In this document: positions 17,551 through 27,762 of the stretch, one piece after another
Layout of the letters: every line of letters begins with the position of its first letter
Numbering within the stretch: the first letter of the stretch is position 1
DNA from: Bacillus sp. Marseille-P3661
GTDB lineage: Bacteria > Bacillota > Bacilli > Bacillales > Bacillaceae_J
NCBI RefSeq assembly: GCF_900240995.1
Contig: NZ_LT965953.1
Coordinates: 1,580,996 to 1,644,995, forward strand
Direction: 5' to 3'
Length of the DNA stretch: 64,000 bases
Notes under the pieces: model-generated
What the model was told of the DNA's origin: nothing
Databases searched by the model: none
Seen by the model: the letters and a program-made list of their open reading frames with translations, nothing else
Program-made: the position numbers and the translations under genes

Positions 17551-17838
17551 TCCTCAAAATTTTGAATAATAAGTATACTTACCTTTAATTTTACATTTAT
17601 TTCTACCAAATTGATACTAAAAGAGCCCAGGGGAGCCGGGGGGACAGGTCCATTGGCCCATCGGTATGTGATTTACTAATTGTGCAACTGTACCTCAACA
17701 CACTAACGCATTACTCTACTGGGGGTCAGGCACCAGAATAAAGATTAAGTACCACCCCAATGTGAAATACTAAACCATGTATAAGGATTGGATCGTATCA
17801 GCTTGAATCTATGTTGTTCGGAGGGAGTGAGTTATTGG
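17551..17838. repeat. R1 repeat and partial repeat in divergent intergenic region
   Basis: An R1 copy (about 17622-17697) with GGGGGGACAGGTCCATTGGC and the inner GATTTACTAATTGTGCAAC sequence. A short CTGGGGGTCAGGCACCAG palindrome follows at about 17719-17736. The region separates the oxidoreductase from the signalling protein; promoters could not be placed. Confidence 0.75.
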
Positions 17839-20619
17839 GTGTTTCATTCATCATTTAGTCCTACTTTGATTATCTTTTCTGTTTTCATTGCTATTATTTC
17901 TTCTTATACTACTTTAGTTTTGGTAGGAAGAATCTTTGACGCCAATCGATCAAAGAAAATGATTTGGCTTCTTTCAGGGGCATTTGTGATGGCTACAGGA
18001 ATCTATTCCATGCATTTTATTGCCATGATTTCATATTATACGGATTATCCAGTGACATATGATATATTCCTACTACTTCTGTCTTTCGCATCTGCCATTT
18101 TGTTCTCATTTACTGCTTTTTATATACTTTATGTTCCGCCCCTAACAAAAACCAAAATATTAATAAGTGGCCTAACTCTGGGTATAGGTATTGTTATCTT
18201 GCACTATATCGCAATATTTGCGGTAAACGAACCGGTAGAAATTCAACTTAATTCGATTTATGTTACCCTTTCCATCGTAATTTCGCTTGGGCTCTCATCA
18301 CTTTCTATTAAAATGTTTGTTAAAAATAAAGATGACTTTCACAGTTCAATTCTTCGAACCATTCTTAGTGCAGTGGTCTTAGGGATAGCCGTATCTGCCA
18401 TGCACTATACAGGAATGAGGGCGACTCATTATGTCGGTCTTCACCACTATGATGACATAACTACTGGAATTGATGCATTTATTTTAGTTGGTATTATCTC
18501 ATTCAGTACCCTTTTTATCATGATAGTTGCATTATACTTTGGATTAATTGACTACCGTTCCTTACAAACTGAAAAAGTTTTATTAAAACAAATAAAGGAA
18601 AGTGAAGTACGATACCGTCGCTTAGTTGAACTTTCCCCTGAGCCCATTATTGTCCATGACGGAAAAGTAATTATGTTTGTTAATCAAGTTTGTTTAAGGA
18701 TATTAAATGCATCAGATAAAAATAATCTAATCGGAAAACCAATAATGGATTTTGTCCCTGCCAATTTTAGTAGAACCGTAAAGGAACAAATGCAGACCTT
18801 AAGCGATGGTGGACAGATAAAATCTAATGAGCAACAGATTATCGCCCTTGACGGTTCTATTATCGATGTTGAAGTTGCAGGAATTGGAATACTATATGAA
18901 AATAAGCATGCCTTCCAATTAGTCTTAAGAGATATTACGGAGCAAAAACGGATAAGAAGAGAACTAGAGGAAAAAAAACAACAATACCAATCACTGTTCG
19001 AGTATAATCCTGATCTAGTTTTTTCAATGGATCAGAAAGGCTTTTATACAGAACTAAATTCCTCTGTCTGGGACTTGTTGGGGTATTCTAAAGAAGAGCT
19101 TTTATGCATGTCCTTTCATAAAGTGGTAGACCCACATTATTTAGATATGACAATTTCAAAATTTAAAAGTGCATTAGAGGGTATCCCTCAAAATTACGAA
19201 ATCAATATAGTTAATAAAAATGGCATCATAATCCCCGCCTCCATAAAGAATATACCCATCATTATTGATGGAAAGGTTGTTGGGGTTTATGGTATCGCTA
19301 AAGATTTGTCTAAAGAAAAGGAAGCTATTCAAAAAATAAAAGAACTTGCCTATACCGATCAACTTACAGGTCTTCCCAATCGCACGTGGTTTTACAAAAA
19401 CCTTGCGAAAGTATTAAACAAATCAAAAGAACTAAAGGAAACGGTTGCGATTCTTGCAATAGACTTTGATAATTTCAAGAATGTTAACGATACTTTGGGC
19501 CACCATGTGGGTGATCAATTCCTACGTCAAGTCTCTGAGAGATTAAAAAATTGTCTCCGTGAAAATGACAGTATTGCGAGGGTTGGTGGTGATGAGTTTA
19601 TCATCACTGTGGAAGATGTAACAAAGGACGAGGTCAGTCAGTTGGCTAAAAGAATTCTTAAAGAAACGAATCGTACCCTCAACCTATTTGGACATGAAAT
19701 TGTTGTGACCCTTAGCATAGGTATTAGCATGCACTCCAATTTCCCGACGGATGTAGAGACCGTTATTAAGCAAGCTGATTTGGCGTTGTATTTAGCCAAA
19801 GCAAAAGGAAAGAATAATTATCAATTTTTCACTGAGGCATTAAATGAGAGAGTTACTCGTAAATTAAAATTAGAAAGCTCCTTGAGAAAGGCTATTGAGC
19901 AAAAAGAACTGAAACTCTTCTATCAGCCGCAAGTTGATATTCAGACTAGAAAACTTGTAGGATTAGAAACTCTCCTTCGATGGAATCCTTCATATGGTTT
20001 TGTGTCGCCAAGTGAGTTTATTCCGATTGCAGAAGAAACAGGACTTATTGTTCCACTTGGAGAATGGGTCATTAAAGAGGCCTGTCGCCAAATCAAAGAG
20101 TGGGAGAAACACGAATTACTCAGGGTGCCCATTTCCGTAAATGTATCTGCGAGGCAATTTAAAGATCCATATTTCATATGGAAAGTAAAACAAATAGTAA
20201 GGGAAGCGAAAATAGAACCTCACTTCCTTGAAATAGAAATTACAGAAAGCGTCATGTTTAACGTAGATGAATCGTCGGTATTATTACAAGATTTGAGAAG
20301 GTTTGGTATTAAAGTTGCAGTTGATGACTTTGGAACAGGTTATTCCTCACTACACTTAATTGCTAACCTTGATTTTGACTCATTGAAAATAGATAAATCG
20401 CTTATTGATGATAGTATAACTAATGAACGCAAGATGGTTATTTTAAAAGCTATTATTGGAGCAACAAATAATCACGTAAGGATCGTCATAGAAGGCATTG
20501 AAACGATACAACAAGTAAATGCCTTAAAAAGTTTCAGCGTAATTGGACAAGGATACTTCTACAGCCCTCCACTACCACCAGAACAATTAGAACAAAAAGT
20601 GATGCAAATAGATGGATAG
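17839..20619 (+). CDS. MHYT-PAS-PAS-GGDEF-EAL bifunctional c-di-GMP signalling protein
   Basis: A membrane sensor of about 926 residues that could make and break cyclic di-GMP. Seven hydrophobic segments contain the MHYT sensor repeats (SMHFIAM, LHYIAIF, AMHYTGM), followed by two PAS domains (about 260-500). The GGDEF domain has intact GGDEF and DFDNFKNVNDTLGHHVGD. The EAL domain has ETLLRW in place of EALLRW, with NVSARQF, EIEITES, DDFGTGYSSL, KIDKSLID and EGIET retained, so hydrolysis looks possible. The computed ORF starts at a TTG at 17788. The GTG at 17839, giving VFHSSFSP just before the first membrane segment, fits the family better, with GGAGGG 13 bases upstream; GTG at 17827 is an alternative. 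Ends at a terminator. Confidence 0.9.
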   Translation: MFHSSFSPTLIIFSVFIAIISSYTTLVLVGRIFDANRSKKMIWLLSGAFVMATGIYSMHFIAMISYYTDYPVTYDIFLLLLSFASAILFSFTAFYILYVPPLTKTKILISGLTLGIGIVILHYIAIFAVNEPVEIQLNSIYVTLSIVISLGLSSLSIKMFVKNKDDFHSSILRTILSAVVLGIAVSAMHYTGMRATHYVGLHHYDDITTGIDAFILVGIISFSTLFIMIVALYFGLIDYRSLQTEKVLLKQIKESEVRYRRLVELSPEPIIVHDGKVIMFVNQVCLRILNASDKNNLIGKPIMDFVPANFSRTVKEQMQTLSDGGQIKSNEQQIIALDGSIIDVEVAGIGILYENKHAFQLVLRDITEQKRIRRELEEKKQQYQSLFEYNPDLVFSMDQKGFYTELNSSVWDLLGYSKEELLCMSFHKVVDPHYLDMTISKFKSALEGIPQNYEINIVNKNGIIIPASIKNIPIIIDGKVVGVYGIAKDLSKEKEAIQKIKELAYTDQLTGLPNRTWFYKNLAKVLNKSKELKETVAILAIDFDNFKNVNDTLGHHVGDQFLRQVSERLKNCLRENDSIARVGGDEFIITVEDVTKDEVSQLAKRILKETNRTLNLFGHEIVVTLSIGISMHSNFPTDVETVIKQADLALYLAKAKGKNNYQFFTEALNERVTRKLKLESSLRKAIEQKELKLFYQPQVDIQTRKLVGLETLLRWNPSYGFVSPSEFIPIAEETGLIVPLGEWVIKEACRQIKEWEKHELLRVPISVNVSARQFKDPYFIWKVKQIVREAKIEPHFLEIEITESVMFNVDESSVLLQDLRRFGIKVAVDDFGTGYSSLHLIANLDFDSLKIDKSLIDDSITNERKMVILKAIIGATNNHVRIVIEGIETIQQVNALKSFSVIGQGYFYSPPLPPEQLEQKVMQIDG

Positions 20620-20645
20620 ACGGCCTATTTGTTTCTTCTCATGAA

Positions 20646-20691
20646 AAAAGGTTCCTGACCCCCAGTACAATCGGGGGTCAGGAACCTTTAT
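20646..20691. terminator. Bidirectional terminator between convergent genes
   Basis: A stem of 17 bp (AAAGGTTCCTGACCCCC against GGGGGTCAGGAACCTTT) around an eight- or nine-base loop. It sits between the convergent MHYT and BCCT genes and should stop both. Its arms (GGGGTCAGGAACC) resemble the ends of the dispersed repeats. Confidence 0.85.
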
Positions 20692-20698
20692 ACTCTCA

Positions 20699-22237
20699 TT
20701 ATTGATGGTGTTCTTTTTCTTTGTCTTTATCTTTTCGGCGTTTCGGTTTATGATACAGCCCGAGTTCCTTTTTCTCTTTCGTTAATGAGCGATATAGTGA
20801 AATCAGCATAAGTAACATTATAAATGAAAATGGAAACGCTGCAGCAATAAGCGCATTTTGAAGTGCTTGTAATCCGCCACTATATAACAGAATTAACGCA
20901 ACTGCAGACTGAGCAATCCCCCAAGTCAGTTTTACTGAATTTGCTGGTGTCAGTGACCCATAAGTTGTTTGCATACCAAGTACAAATGTCGCAGAATCTG
21001 CTGAGGTAATAAAAAATGTACTTACGAGTGTAATCGCTACAATCGACAGAACAACCGACCATGGGAATTCATTAAAGACGGCGAATAATACCTGTTCTGT
21101 AGCAAATTGAGATAAATCTAAATTACCTAAACCTTGAACTTGGATTGCTGACGTTCCAAAAACCGAAAACCAAAAAAAGCTCACAAGTGAAGGTAGTAAT
21201 AAAACACCAATTAAAAATTCACGAATCGTTCTGCCTCTCGATACACGCGCAATAAAAATACCAACAAACGGTGACCATGAAATCCACCAAGCCCAATAGA
21301 AGATTGTCCATCCATTAATCCAAGAGCGATGCTCTTCATTAAGAGGCGCAATTCGGAAACTCATTTGAATAATGTTTTGTATATAACCACCAATTGAATC
21401 TGTAAACATATTTAAGATTAAAATCGTTGGACCAGTAATAAACATTAACGCTAATAGCGCAACTGCTAAAAACATATTGGCATTACTTAAATACTTAATC
21501 CCTTTCCCTAATCCAGACCATGCAGAGACCATAAACAAAACGGTTACTACAGCAATAATGATAAATTGAACTGTAAAATTATTAGGGATACCTAGTAAAT
21601 AGGACAATCCTCCATTAATTTGTGCTGCTCCAAATCCAAGCGTGGTTGCAACCCCAATCACAGTAGCAAATACCGCAAACACATCAACTACCGTGCCCCA
21701 TGGTCCTTCCATACTTTTTCCTAACACAGGTTTTAATGTAGCTGAAATTAACCCAGGCTCATCTTTGCGAAATTGAAAGTATGCTAATGCCAAGGCGACG
21801 ATTGCATAGATCCCCCACGCATGAATGCCCCAATGGAAAAAGGTATATCTCATCGCTTCTTTATGAGCTGCATTCGTTCCCCCTTCTGCTAACGGAGGAG
21901 ACAAGAAATGGGATAACGGCTCTGCAGCCCCCCAGAATACAAGTCCAATACCCATACCTGCACTAAATAACATCGCAAACCAAGTAGCTGTCGAAAACTC
22001 TGGTTTCTCATCTGGTTTTCCCAATTTTATGATTCCAACAGGGCTGAAAATAAGAAATACACAAAATATAACAATTATCGTAACTAAAATTAAATAATAC
22101 CATCCGAAGGTTGTGGTAAGAAATGCTTGTAAATTACCTGTTGCCTCTTCAAAACTTTCTGGTGCTGTCACACCGAACACAAGAGCCGCAAGCACTAATG
22201 CAACTGCGATCCAAAAAACGTTCGAAATTCTTTTCAT
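20699..22237 (-). CDS. BCCT family betaine/carnitine/choline transporter (OpuD-like)
   Basis: A 512-residue carrier with 12 predicted membrane segments. The BCCT signature region is present: [20 protein letters not shown] followed by [12 protein letters not shown]. The glycine-rich stretch [20 protein letters not shown] also fits, as does the charged C-terminal tail rich in K, D, E and H, which in OpuD/BetP-type carriers senses osmotic strength. It probably imports glycine betaine or a relative as an osmoprotectant. The gene is monocistronic, with a 0.5 kb upstream region and a terminator directly after the stop. OpuD is a family-level assignment; the exact substrate cannot be read. Confidence 0.92.
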   Translation of the reverse strand: MKRISNVFWIAVALVLAALVFGVTAPESFEEATGNLQAFLTTTFGWYYLILVTIIVIFCVFLIFSPVGIIKLGKPDEKPEFSTATWFAMLFSAGMGIGLVFWGAAEPLSHFLSPPLAEGGTNAAHKEAMRYTFFHWGIHAWGIYAIVALALAYFQFRKDEPGLISATLKPVLGKSMEGPWGTVVDVFAVFATVIGVATTLGFGAAQINGGLSYLLGIPNNFTVQFIIIAVVTVLFMVSAWSGLGKGIKYLSNANMFLAVALLALMFITGPTILILNMFTDSIGGYIQNIIQMSFRIAPLNEEHRSWINGWTIFYWAWWISWSPFVGIFIARVSRGRTIREFLIGVLLLPSLVSFFWFSVFGTSAIQVQGLGNLDLSQFATEQVLFAVFNEFPWSVVLSIVAITLVSTFFITSADSATFVLGMQTTYGSLTPANSVKLTWGIAQSAVALILLYSGGLQALQNALIAAAFPFSFIMLLMLISLYRSLTKEKKELGLYHKPKRRKDKDKEKEHHQ

Positions 22238-22767
22238 CTAATGTTCCTTTCTTTCTTAAATTGTTGCTTATATCTTTTAGTTTCTTTCTTATAATATCCC
22301 CTATATTGGTACTTACACCTTTATCGATTCTCAACTCACTTATGTAACTTTTAGTTATCATCTGTATTTATTTAGGAAATTATTTATATAAAAATTATAA
22401 GATTGTTGGATCATGACAATTTACTTTTTTTAAGAAAAACACTGATCTAATTCACTCTTAATTACAAAAGTAAAATGTCGTTTTTCTTTAGAATGGTTAC
22501 GATAATAAGGATATAAACTTTATATGTCGATATTTTTTTACAAAATATGACAAAGATAACACAACTCTCCTATTATAACATATCTTCACACTTTAAAAAA
22601 AAGATACGAAAAGGTTCCAAAATCAAAAGACTTGGTACCCATAGTGATTGAAAAAATACTTTTGTTTTTATACTCAGTTGTATTTTCCATTGTTAAACTC
22701 ATGCACCTGATAAATGCCTAAAAATTTAATAGCTTACTTACCGCTAAATAATACTATAACAAGAATT
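22238..22767. other. AT-rich upstream region of the BCCT gene
   Basis: About 530 bases without a supported gene. It must hold the promoter of the BCCT gene on the minus strand; GGGGATATTATAAG near 22300 contains a possible -10, but no clear matching -35 was found. The 3' end of the VOC-protein gene borders it on the right. Confidence 0.4.
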
Positions 22768-23151
22768 TTATATTTGGCTTAGTGCACAGATTGCACCTAC
22801 CGGATATTCGATGACAGCATAACTGCCAGAACCCTCACCAAGAGGCTCAGTAAGAACTTTGCCGCCAAGCTTACGGCATTCTTCCAGGCTTGCTTTTAAA
22901 TCCTTAACTCCAAAATATACGAGCCACACCGGTGGAAGATTAGTAAGACTTCCTGCTTTTTGACATATACCCGCTACGGGTTGCCCATCCGGAGTTGTCA
23001 TAAAATAGTCCGTATAATCCCCTCTTTTGTAATCACTATGTTCCCATCCAATAACTTTCTTATAAAAATCACGCACTTCCTCTGAGTCATCTACAGTTAC
23101 ATCAGCTGAAAGGATTGTACCAGGGGGGATACTATTTTGATTCTCTTTCAT
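22768..23151 (-). CDS. VOC family (glyoxalase-like) protein
   Basis: A 127-residue protein with two betaalpha-beta-beta-beta modules of the vicinal-oxygen-chelate fold: VTVDDSEEVRDFYKKVIGW in the first, and YFGVKDLKASLEECRKLGGK and ends with VIEYPVGAICALSQ in the second. The start is the ATG at 23151, six bases after GGAGG, five codons inside the computed ORF. It resembles the single-gene glyoxalase/bleomycin-resistance relatives common in Bacillus. The metal ligand pattern is not complete enough to name a reaction. It is probably monocistronic, between the BCCT upstream region and an R1 repeat. Confidence 0.85.
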   Translation of the reverse strand: MKENQNSIPPGTILSADVTVDDSEEVRDFYKKVIGWEHSDYKRGDYTDYFMTTPDGQPVAGICQKAGSLTNLPPVWLVYFGVKDLKASLEECRKLGGKVLTEPLGEGSGSYAVIEYPVGAICALSQI

Positions 23152-23173
23152 AAATAACCTCCACAAGTTAAAT

Positions 23174-23253
23174 TAGGCCAGAGGGACAGGTCCATTGGCT
23201 CATTGGTATTATTTACTAATTATACCACGGCAAGCTGTTCCTCTGAAATTTAC
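23174..23253. repeat. Dispersed palindromic repeat R1 (long-arm variant)
   Basis: GGCCAGAGGGACAGGTCCAT at the left, an inner TTTACTAATTATACCACGG and CTGTTCCTCTG at the right. It lies just upstream of the VOC gene and downstream of the rsgA-type gene. Confidence 0.85.
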
Positions 23254-23347
23254 AAAGAATGACTAGTATTAGTATTTAGTTTCTCTTGATAAATCCTCAT
23301 CACTTTCTCATGCTTCAACAATAAGTTCTATCTGTCAATTTCATGAA

Positions 23348-23384
23348 AAAAAGCGCAGATCCATACTCTGGAAATGCGCTGATT
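23348..23384 (-). terminator. Intrinsic terminator of the rsgA-type gene
   Basis: On the minus strand, AGCGCA pairs with TGCGCT around a 17-base loop with internal pairing and is followed by seven T residues. It lies about 70 bases after the RsgA-like stop codon. Confidence 0.75.
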
Positions 23385-23450
23385 TCGGGAATTTTGCTGG
23401 CTAAGTATTGAGCTGTTATACATTACTTTATTTCAAAGATTTTCAGGGTT

Positions 23451-24542
23451 TCATCTTCTTTTTTTTCTATATTGTTCTTTGATGAATTTCCTAGCGTTTT
23501 TCATGCCGCCCATACTACTAAACATTTCATTTATTTTTTCTTTTTCAATCATTTTAGAATTCAAGCCTTCATACTTAGTTTCCCTTTTAAGTTTCCAATA
23601 GCTTTCTAGTCTTTCAACTGATAAAGTGCCATCTTTAATTGCTCTTTGCACTGCACAGTTAGGCTCATTCTTGTGAGTGCAGTCGTTAAATCTACAATTT
23701 GAAGCCAGTTTTTCTATATCAGCAAAGGCTTTCGTTAAATCTGCACTAATAATCCCAAGTTCCCTCATACCCGGAGTGTCTACAACAATACCCAAATTCG
23801 GCACCATAATCAGTTCGCGTCTTGTAGTTGTGTGTCTGCCCTTATCATCGTTTCTTAGCCCATTTGTATCTAATATATTTTGACCGAGCAGACAATTTAT
23901 TAAGGTAGATTTACCAACTCCAGAAGATCCTATAAACGCTACTGTCTTACCACTAGAAAGATACCTTTTTAATGATTGATATCCTTCATCAGCCGTATTT
24001 GTTGTAACAACCACATCTACACCTAGTGCAATAGAAGATATTTCGTTAAGCCTAACCTCTATTTCCTTACATAAATCTGATTTTGTTAGTACAATAACTG
24101 GTATTGCACCACTGTCCCAAGCGATAGAAAGGTAACGTTCTAGTCTACGAAGATTAAAATCATTGTTCAGTGACATACAAATAAAAACTGTATCAATATT
24201 TGTTGCGACAATCTGTAACTCTTCCTTGGAACCGGCCACTTTACGCGCAAAAACACTTTTCCGTGTAAGTATATGGTGAATTATCCCGTTTCCCTGTGAA
24301 TTATCAGTTCTGTCGACCATAACAAAATCTCCAACAGCTGGATATTCAGAAAGTCCTTTTGCACCATAGTGGAATTTCCCTGATATCTCAGCTGCAATAT
24401 CACCATTTTCGGTAATCACCTTAAATGAATTTTTATATTGCGACGAAACTCGGCCAATAAAAAGAGCTTTATATTGTTTAGACTCCAGTATCAATTCTTC
24501 AGTAAGTCCTAGATTTTTCATATTAATAGTATTCAACTTCAT
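23451..24542 (-). CDS. RsgA-like circularly permuted GTPase (ribosome small-subunit GTPase paralogue)
   Basis: A 363-residue GTPase of the RsgA/YloQ/YjeQ family. There is an N-terminal OB fold (about 20-100), then the GTPase motifs in permuted order: G4-like LTKSDLC, G1 GSSGVGKST, a T-rich switch (GRHTTTRRE) and G3 DTPGMRELG. The C-terminal zinc finger has CRFNDCTHKNEPNC. RsgA proteins act in 30S subunit maturation. This gene is isolated, while the housekeeping rsgA usually sits with prpC and prkC, so this is likely a second copy. AGGAGG is only two bases from the ATG; TTG two codons later (24536) would have better spacing. An 18-codon leader ORF and stem-loop lie upstream, suggesting translation-dependent control. 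Confidence 0.88.
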   Translation of the reverse strand: MKLNTINMKNLGLTEELILESKQYKALFIGRVSSQYKNSFKVITENGDIAAEISGKFHYGAKGLSEYPAVGDFVMVDRTDNSQGNGIIHHILTRKSVFARKVAGSKEELQIVATNIDTVFICMSLNNDFNLRRLERYLSIAWDSGAIPVIVLTKSDLCKEIEVRLNEISSIALGVDVVVTTNTADEGYQSLKRYLSSGKTVAFIGSSGVGKSTLINCLLGQNILDTNGLRNDDKGRHTTTRRELIMVPNLGIVVDTPGMRELGIISADLTKAFADIEKLASNCRFNDCTHKNEPNCAVQRAIKDGTLSVERLESYWKLKRETKYEGLNSKMIEKEKINEMFSSMGGMKNARKFIKEQYRKKRR

Positions 24543-24559
24543 TTCCTCCTAAAGTTTAG

Positions 24560-24590
24560 ATCATAACCTTTGGGAGGTTCTATGCATGAT
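24560..24590 (-). promoter_or_regulatory. Stem-loop between leader ORF and rsgA-type gene
   Basis: Inner arms AACCT and AGGTT around a short loop, with outer arms ATCAT and ATGAT. It begins directly after the leader ORF stop and precedes the RsgA-like ribosome binding site. With the leader ORF it resembles an attenuation device, but no alternative fold was proven. Confidence 0.4.
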
Positions 24591-24591
24591 T

Positions 24592-24648
24592 TTATTTTGC
24601 ACATACCTCCCCATTTGTTACAATCTCAACGTTTTGCTTGTTATTCAT
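24592..24648 (-). CDS. 18-residue leader peptide ORF upstream of the rsgA-type gene
   Basis: ATG preceded by AAGGAG at good spacing, encoding MNNKQNVEIVTNGEVCAK and then a stop. It ends about 50 bases before the RsgA-like start. Leader peptides with strong ribosome binding sites in front of ribosome-related genes are often ribosome-stalling sensors; that role is inference here. Confidence 0.5.
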   Translation of the reverse strand: MNNKQNVEIVTNGEVCAK

Positions 24649-24835
24649 AAAAAGAATCTCCTTTCCGTCACGTATTAGTTTTACTCTATCACAATGTTTA
24701 GCCGCTTAAAATTATGAATTTAGGCATGGAGCCCGCTGACATTCGATAAAAGTTGAAATCAAATTCAGGCCCGATTGTAAAGTGCTATTAAAACTTATCG
24801 TTGATAATTCGCAATTGTTGGTAGGTCCTTTGTAA

Positions 24836-24892
24836 AAATAAAAAAAGAGCAGTATTTACGTTGAAAACGTTAAATACTGCTCTTTTTTATTA
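24836..24892. terminator. Strong hairpin terminator in rsgA/helD divergent region
   Basis: AAAAAAGAGCAGTATTTA pairs with TAAATACTGCTCTTTTTT across a small loop, with A- and T-runs on both sides. It lies between two divergent genes, so it may be an attenuator for the minus-strand leader or a relic. It is 150 bases upstream of helD. Confidence 0.7.
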
Positions 24893-25058
24893 TAGTATTC
24901 ATGTCCCATACATTGAAAAATACATGATTCTGTGGTAAGTTTATATAGATATGCATTGTGTATGTTGAATTTAAGTATATTTTCCCTACTTTAATTATAC
25001 AACGTCCACAATACGTTAGTCAACCCTTTTATAAACTTTTTTGAAGGAGTGTTTGCCT

Positions 25059-27395
25059 ATGAATTTGGAACTTCTGCAGGAGCAACAACGAGTAGACAGT
25101 GTAATGGAGACAATTACAGAGGAAATCAACAAATTGGAAGAAGAAACTGCCAGACGTAAGAACGAAGTCGTTCATATCCGCAAACACTTTTGGGATGAAA
25201 ACAAGATGAATATTGATACCTTCGACGATTTTCTTGAGACTATCATCGGCTTGAGACAAGAGGCCCAAGCTTTATCCGTCAGCCAAAGCACACATAAACA
25301 TGCATCCAAAAGATTGTCAACCCTGCGCCGTATGCAGGAGGTCCCTTACTTTGGCCGAATTGATTTCATTGAAGAAGGTCTTTCAACTTCTGAACAAGTT
25401 TATATTGGAATCTCCACGCTTACTGATAAAAGTGGCGACCATTTCCTGATCTACGACTGGAGAGCGCCGATCTCGAGTGTCTACTACGATTACCAGCCCG
25501 GTCCCGCTAAGTATGCAACCCCTGGCGGCGAAATCCAAGGCATATTAGAGAAAAAATGGCAATATCTAATCCGCGGCGGCATTCTTCAATCCACGTTTGA
25601 TACGAGTCTTACTATTGGAGACGAGATTTTACAGCAGGTTCTGGGCAAAGGTACTGACAAACATATGCACAATATAGTAGCAACCATTCAACAAGAGCAA
25701 AACCGGATCATCCGTCATGACCACGGGAGACTGCTCATTGTTCACGGTGCAGCAGGCAGTGGCAAGACATCGGCCGCCCTGCAACGAATTGCTTACTTGC
25801 TCTACAAATATAGAGATCGCCTGAATGCTGATCAAATCATTCTGTTTTCGCCTAATTCCATGTTTAGCAGTTACGTGTCCAATGTACTTCCAGAACTTGG
25901 TGAAGAGAATATGCAACAGGTCACATTTCAGGAATACTTGAATCATCGTCTGAGTCAAGAGTTTAATGTTGAAAATCCCTACGAGCAATTGGAATATGTT
26001 TTAACTGCAGCGAATACTTCTTCATACAGGTCAAGGCTTGCGAGTATCCGTTTTAAAGCCACTACCTGTTTCTTTGAGACAATTCAATCATACACACAGT
26101 CACTAGAATTATCAGGAATGCTATTTAAAGACATTACTTTCAGAGGAAAACCAATCGTTAGTGCACAACAAATAACAGAAAGGTTTTACAGTCATGATAC
26201 CGCCCTCCGCTTCCATAATAGACTTAATAATTTGAAGGATTGGTTATTAAAAAAAATGAATGAAGTTCAAAAGATCGAAAGGGCAAAGCCTTGGGTACAA
26301 GAGGAAATCGAGCTGCTAAGCAACGAAGATTACCATAAGGCACGAATCTACTTAGCGGAAAAACGTGGCTTTGCAAGAGAATCGATTGCGGACTATGAGG
26401 TCGAGCCCGAAGCACTTGCACGTTTGATTGTTCACCAAAAATTAAAGCCGCTACGAAAACGAGTCCGAGCGTTTCGATTCTTAGACTTTAAGGGAATGTA
26501 CAAACAGCTTTTTGCTGATCCCCTGCAGAGTAAACATTGGATTGAAGGAGAAACACCCGCCTTGTCATCCGCTGTTTGTCAAGCGACGCTGAAAATGCTA
26601 GATGAAGATAAACTATTTTATGAAGATGCTACTCCATTTTTACTTTTAAAGGAACTGATTCAAGGCTTTCAGACGAATAGCTCGATCAAACACATTGTTG
26701 TTGATGAGGCTCAGGATTATTCCCCATTTCAATTTGAGTTCTTAAAACGTTTGTTTCCTGCCGCAAGGATGACCGTGCTCGGTGACTTTAATCAGGCGAT
26801 ATTCGCCCATGCAAGCGAACAGGTTGATTTCAATACACTTACCAGCCTTTACGGACCGGATAAAACAGAACTGATCAATATAACACGGAGTTACCGATCT
26901 ACCAAACCAATCATTGAATTCACACGAAGACTTGTTCCTAATGGAGAAAATATTATTCCTTTTGAACGCAATGGTGAGCGCCCCGTCCTAAAACAATTAG
27001 TGCATCACGAAGAGCTGCACAGAAACATTGAATCCAAAGTCGCAGATTTGCGAAGTCAAGGGCTTCATAGTATTGCAATCATATGCAAATCTGCTGAGGA
27101 AAGTATAATTGCATATGAAGCCCTGTCCAACATCGATGAAATTAAACTTTTAAAAAGCAGCTCGATTGATTATGAACAAGGAGTCGTTGTCATACCGTCG
27201 TATTTATCCAAAGGTATCGAATTCGATGCCGTCATCATTTATAATGCATCAGAGCATGTATACGGTGATGACAGCTTGCGCAGAATTTTCTACACTGCCT
27301 GCACCAGAGCCATGCATGATTTGCAGCTATACAGCGTAGGTGAACCGAGCCCATTTTTACGAGACGTATTGCGAGAGGGTTATATCCAAACTTGA
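25059..27395 (+). CDS. helD: HelD-like UvrD/Rep-family ATPase (RNA polymerase recycling factor)
   Basis: A 778-residue superfamily 1 helicase-like ATPase. The N-terminal coiled coil (residues about 1-60) and the HelD-specific IYDWRAPISSVYYDY precede Walker A (GAAGSGKTSAALQR, about 230-237). Further motifs are VVDEAQDYSPFQ (Walker B), GDFNQAIFAH, TRSYRSTKPI, LSKGIEFDAVII and FYTACTRAMH. In Bacillus, HelD removes stalled RNA polymerase from DNA. The start is the ATG at 25059 with AAGGAG nine or ten bases upstream; the computed TTG start overlaps that site. The gene is monocistronic. Firmicute chromosomes can carry more than one HelD, so this may be the main copy or a paralogue. Confidence 0.9.
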   Translation: MNLELLQEQQRVDSVMETITEEINKLEEETARRKNEVVHIRKHFWDENKMNIDTFDDFLETIIGLRQEAQALSVSQSTHKHASKRLSTLRRMQEVPYFGRIDFIEEGLSTSEQVYIGISTLTDKSGDHFLIYDWRAPISSVYYDYQPGPAKYATPGGEIQGILEKKWQYLIRGGILQSTFDTSLTIGDEILQQVLGKGTDKHMHNIVATIQQEQNRIIRHDHGRLLIVHGAAGSGKTSAALQRIAYLLYKYRDRLNADQIILFSPNSMFSSYVSNVLPELGEENMQQVTFQEYLNHRLSQEFNVENPYEQLEYVLTAANTSSYRSRLASIRFKATTCFFETIQSYTQSLELSGMLFKDITFRGKPIVSAQQITERFYSHDTALRFHNRLNNLKDWLLKKMNEVQKIERAKPWVQEEIELLSNEDYHKARIYLAEKRGFARESIADYEVEPEALARLIVHQKLKPLRKRVRAFRFLDFKGMYKQLFADPLQSKHWIEGETPALSSAVCQATLKMLDEDKLFYEDATPFLLLKELIQGFQTNSSIKHIVVDEAQDYSPFQFEFLKRLFPAARMTVLGDFNQAIFAHASEQVDFNTLTSLYGPDKTELINITRSYRSTKPIIEFTRRLVPNGENIIPFERNGERPVLKQLVHHEELHRNIESKVADLRSQGLHSIAIICKSAEESIIAYEALSNIDEIKLLKSSSIDYEQGVVVIPSYLSKGIEFDAVIIYNASEHVYGDDSLRRIFYTACTRAMHDLQLYSVGEPSPFLRDVLREGYIQT

Positions 27396-27762
27396 CTTAA
27401 TTGATGATTAAGCAAAAATAATCCACACTAACAGCTGTACAATACATTGCATCAAGTATTGGGTGCTTTTGGTTACTCGTGTGTTGATTACCGTAATGAA
27501 CAACCAAACGAAAGTATCATGAAATAGGATGGCTGAAGAAATTGTTGTTAATCATTTACAGCCTGTTAAAGAGTGAAAAAGTGAAACTCAACCAGTGGGG
27601 GGATCTTCATCCCCACTGGTTATTAAAACCTAACTCTTTTTATAAAGGTAATTTATAGGCCCTTGAACCAGCTCCCCCACTAACAATTCTTCACTACTGT
27701 TGAACTAGTTGTACCATAATGCTGTTTTATATAAATTAATTCTTAAGAATGTATTTTTCTCC
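27396..27762. other. Convergent intergenic region with terminator
   Basis: A hairpin with arms AACCAGTGGGG and CCCCACTGGTT (27590-27621), followed by TATTAAAA, is the likely terminator of helD. No gene was found; the rest is plain AT-rich spacer. Confidence 0.6.

Noticed and set aside
17620-17740. Riboswitch ahead of the MHYT gene
   Set aside because: The structured sequence is an R1 repeat; no known c-di-GMP or other aptamer motif was recognised.
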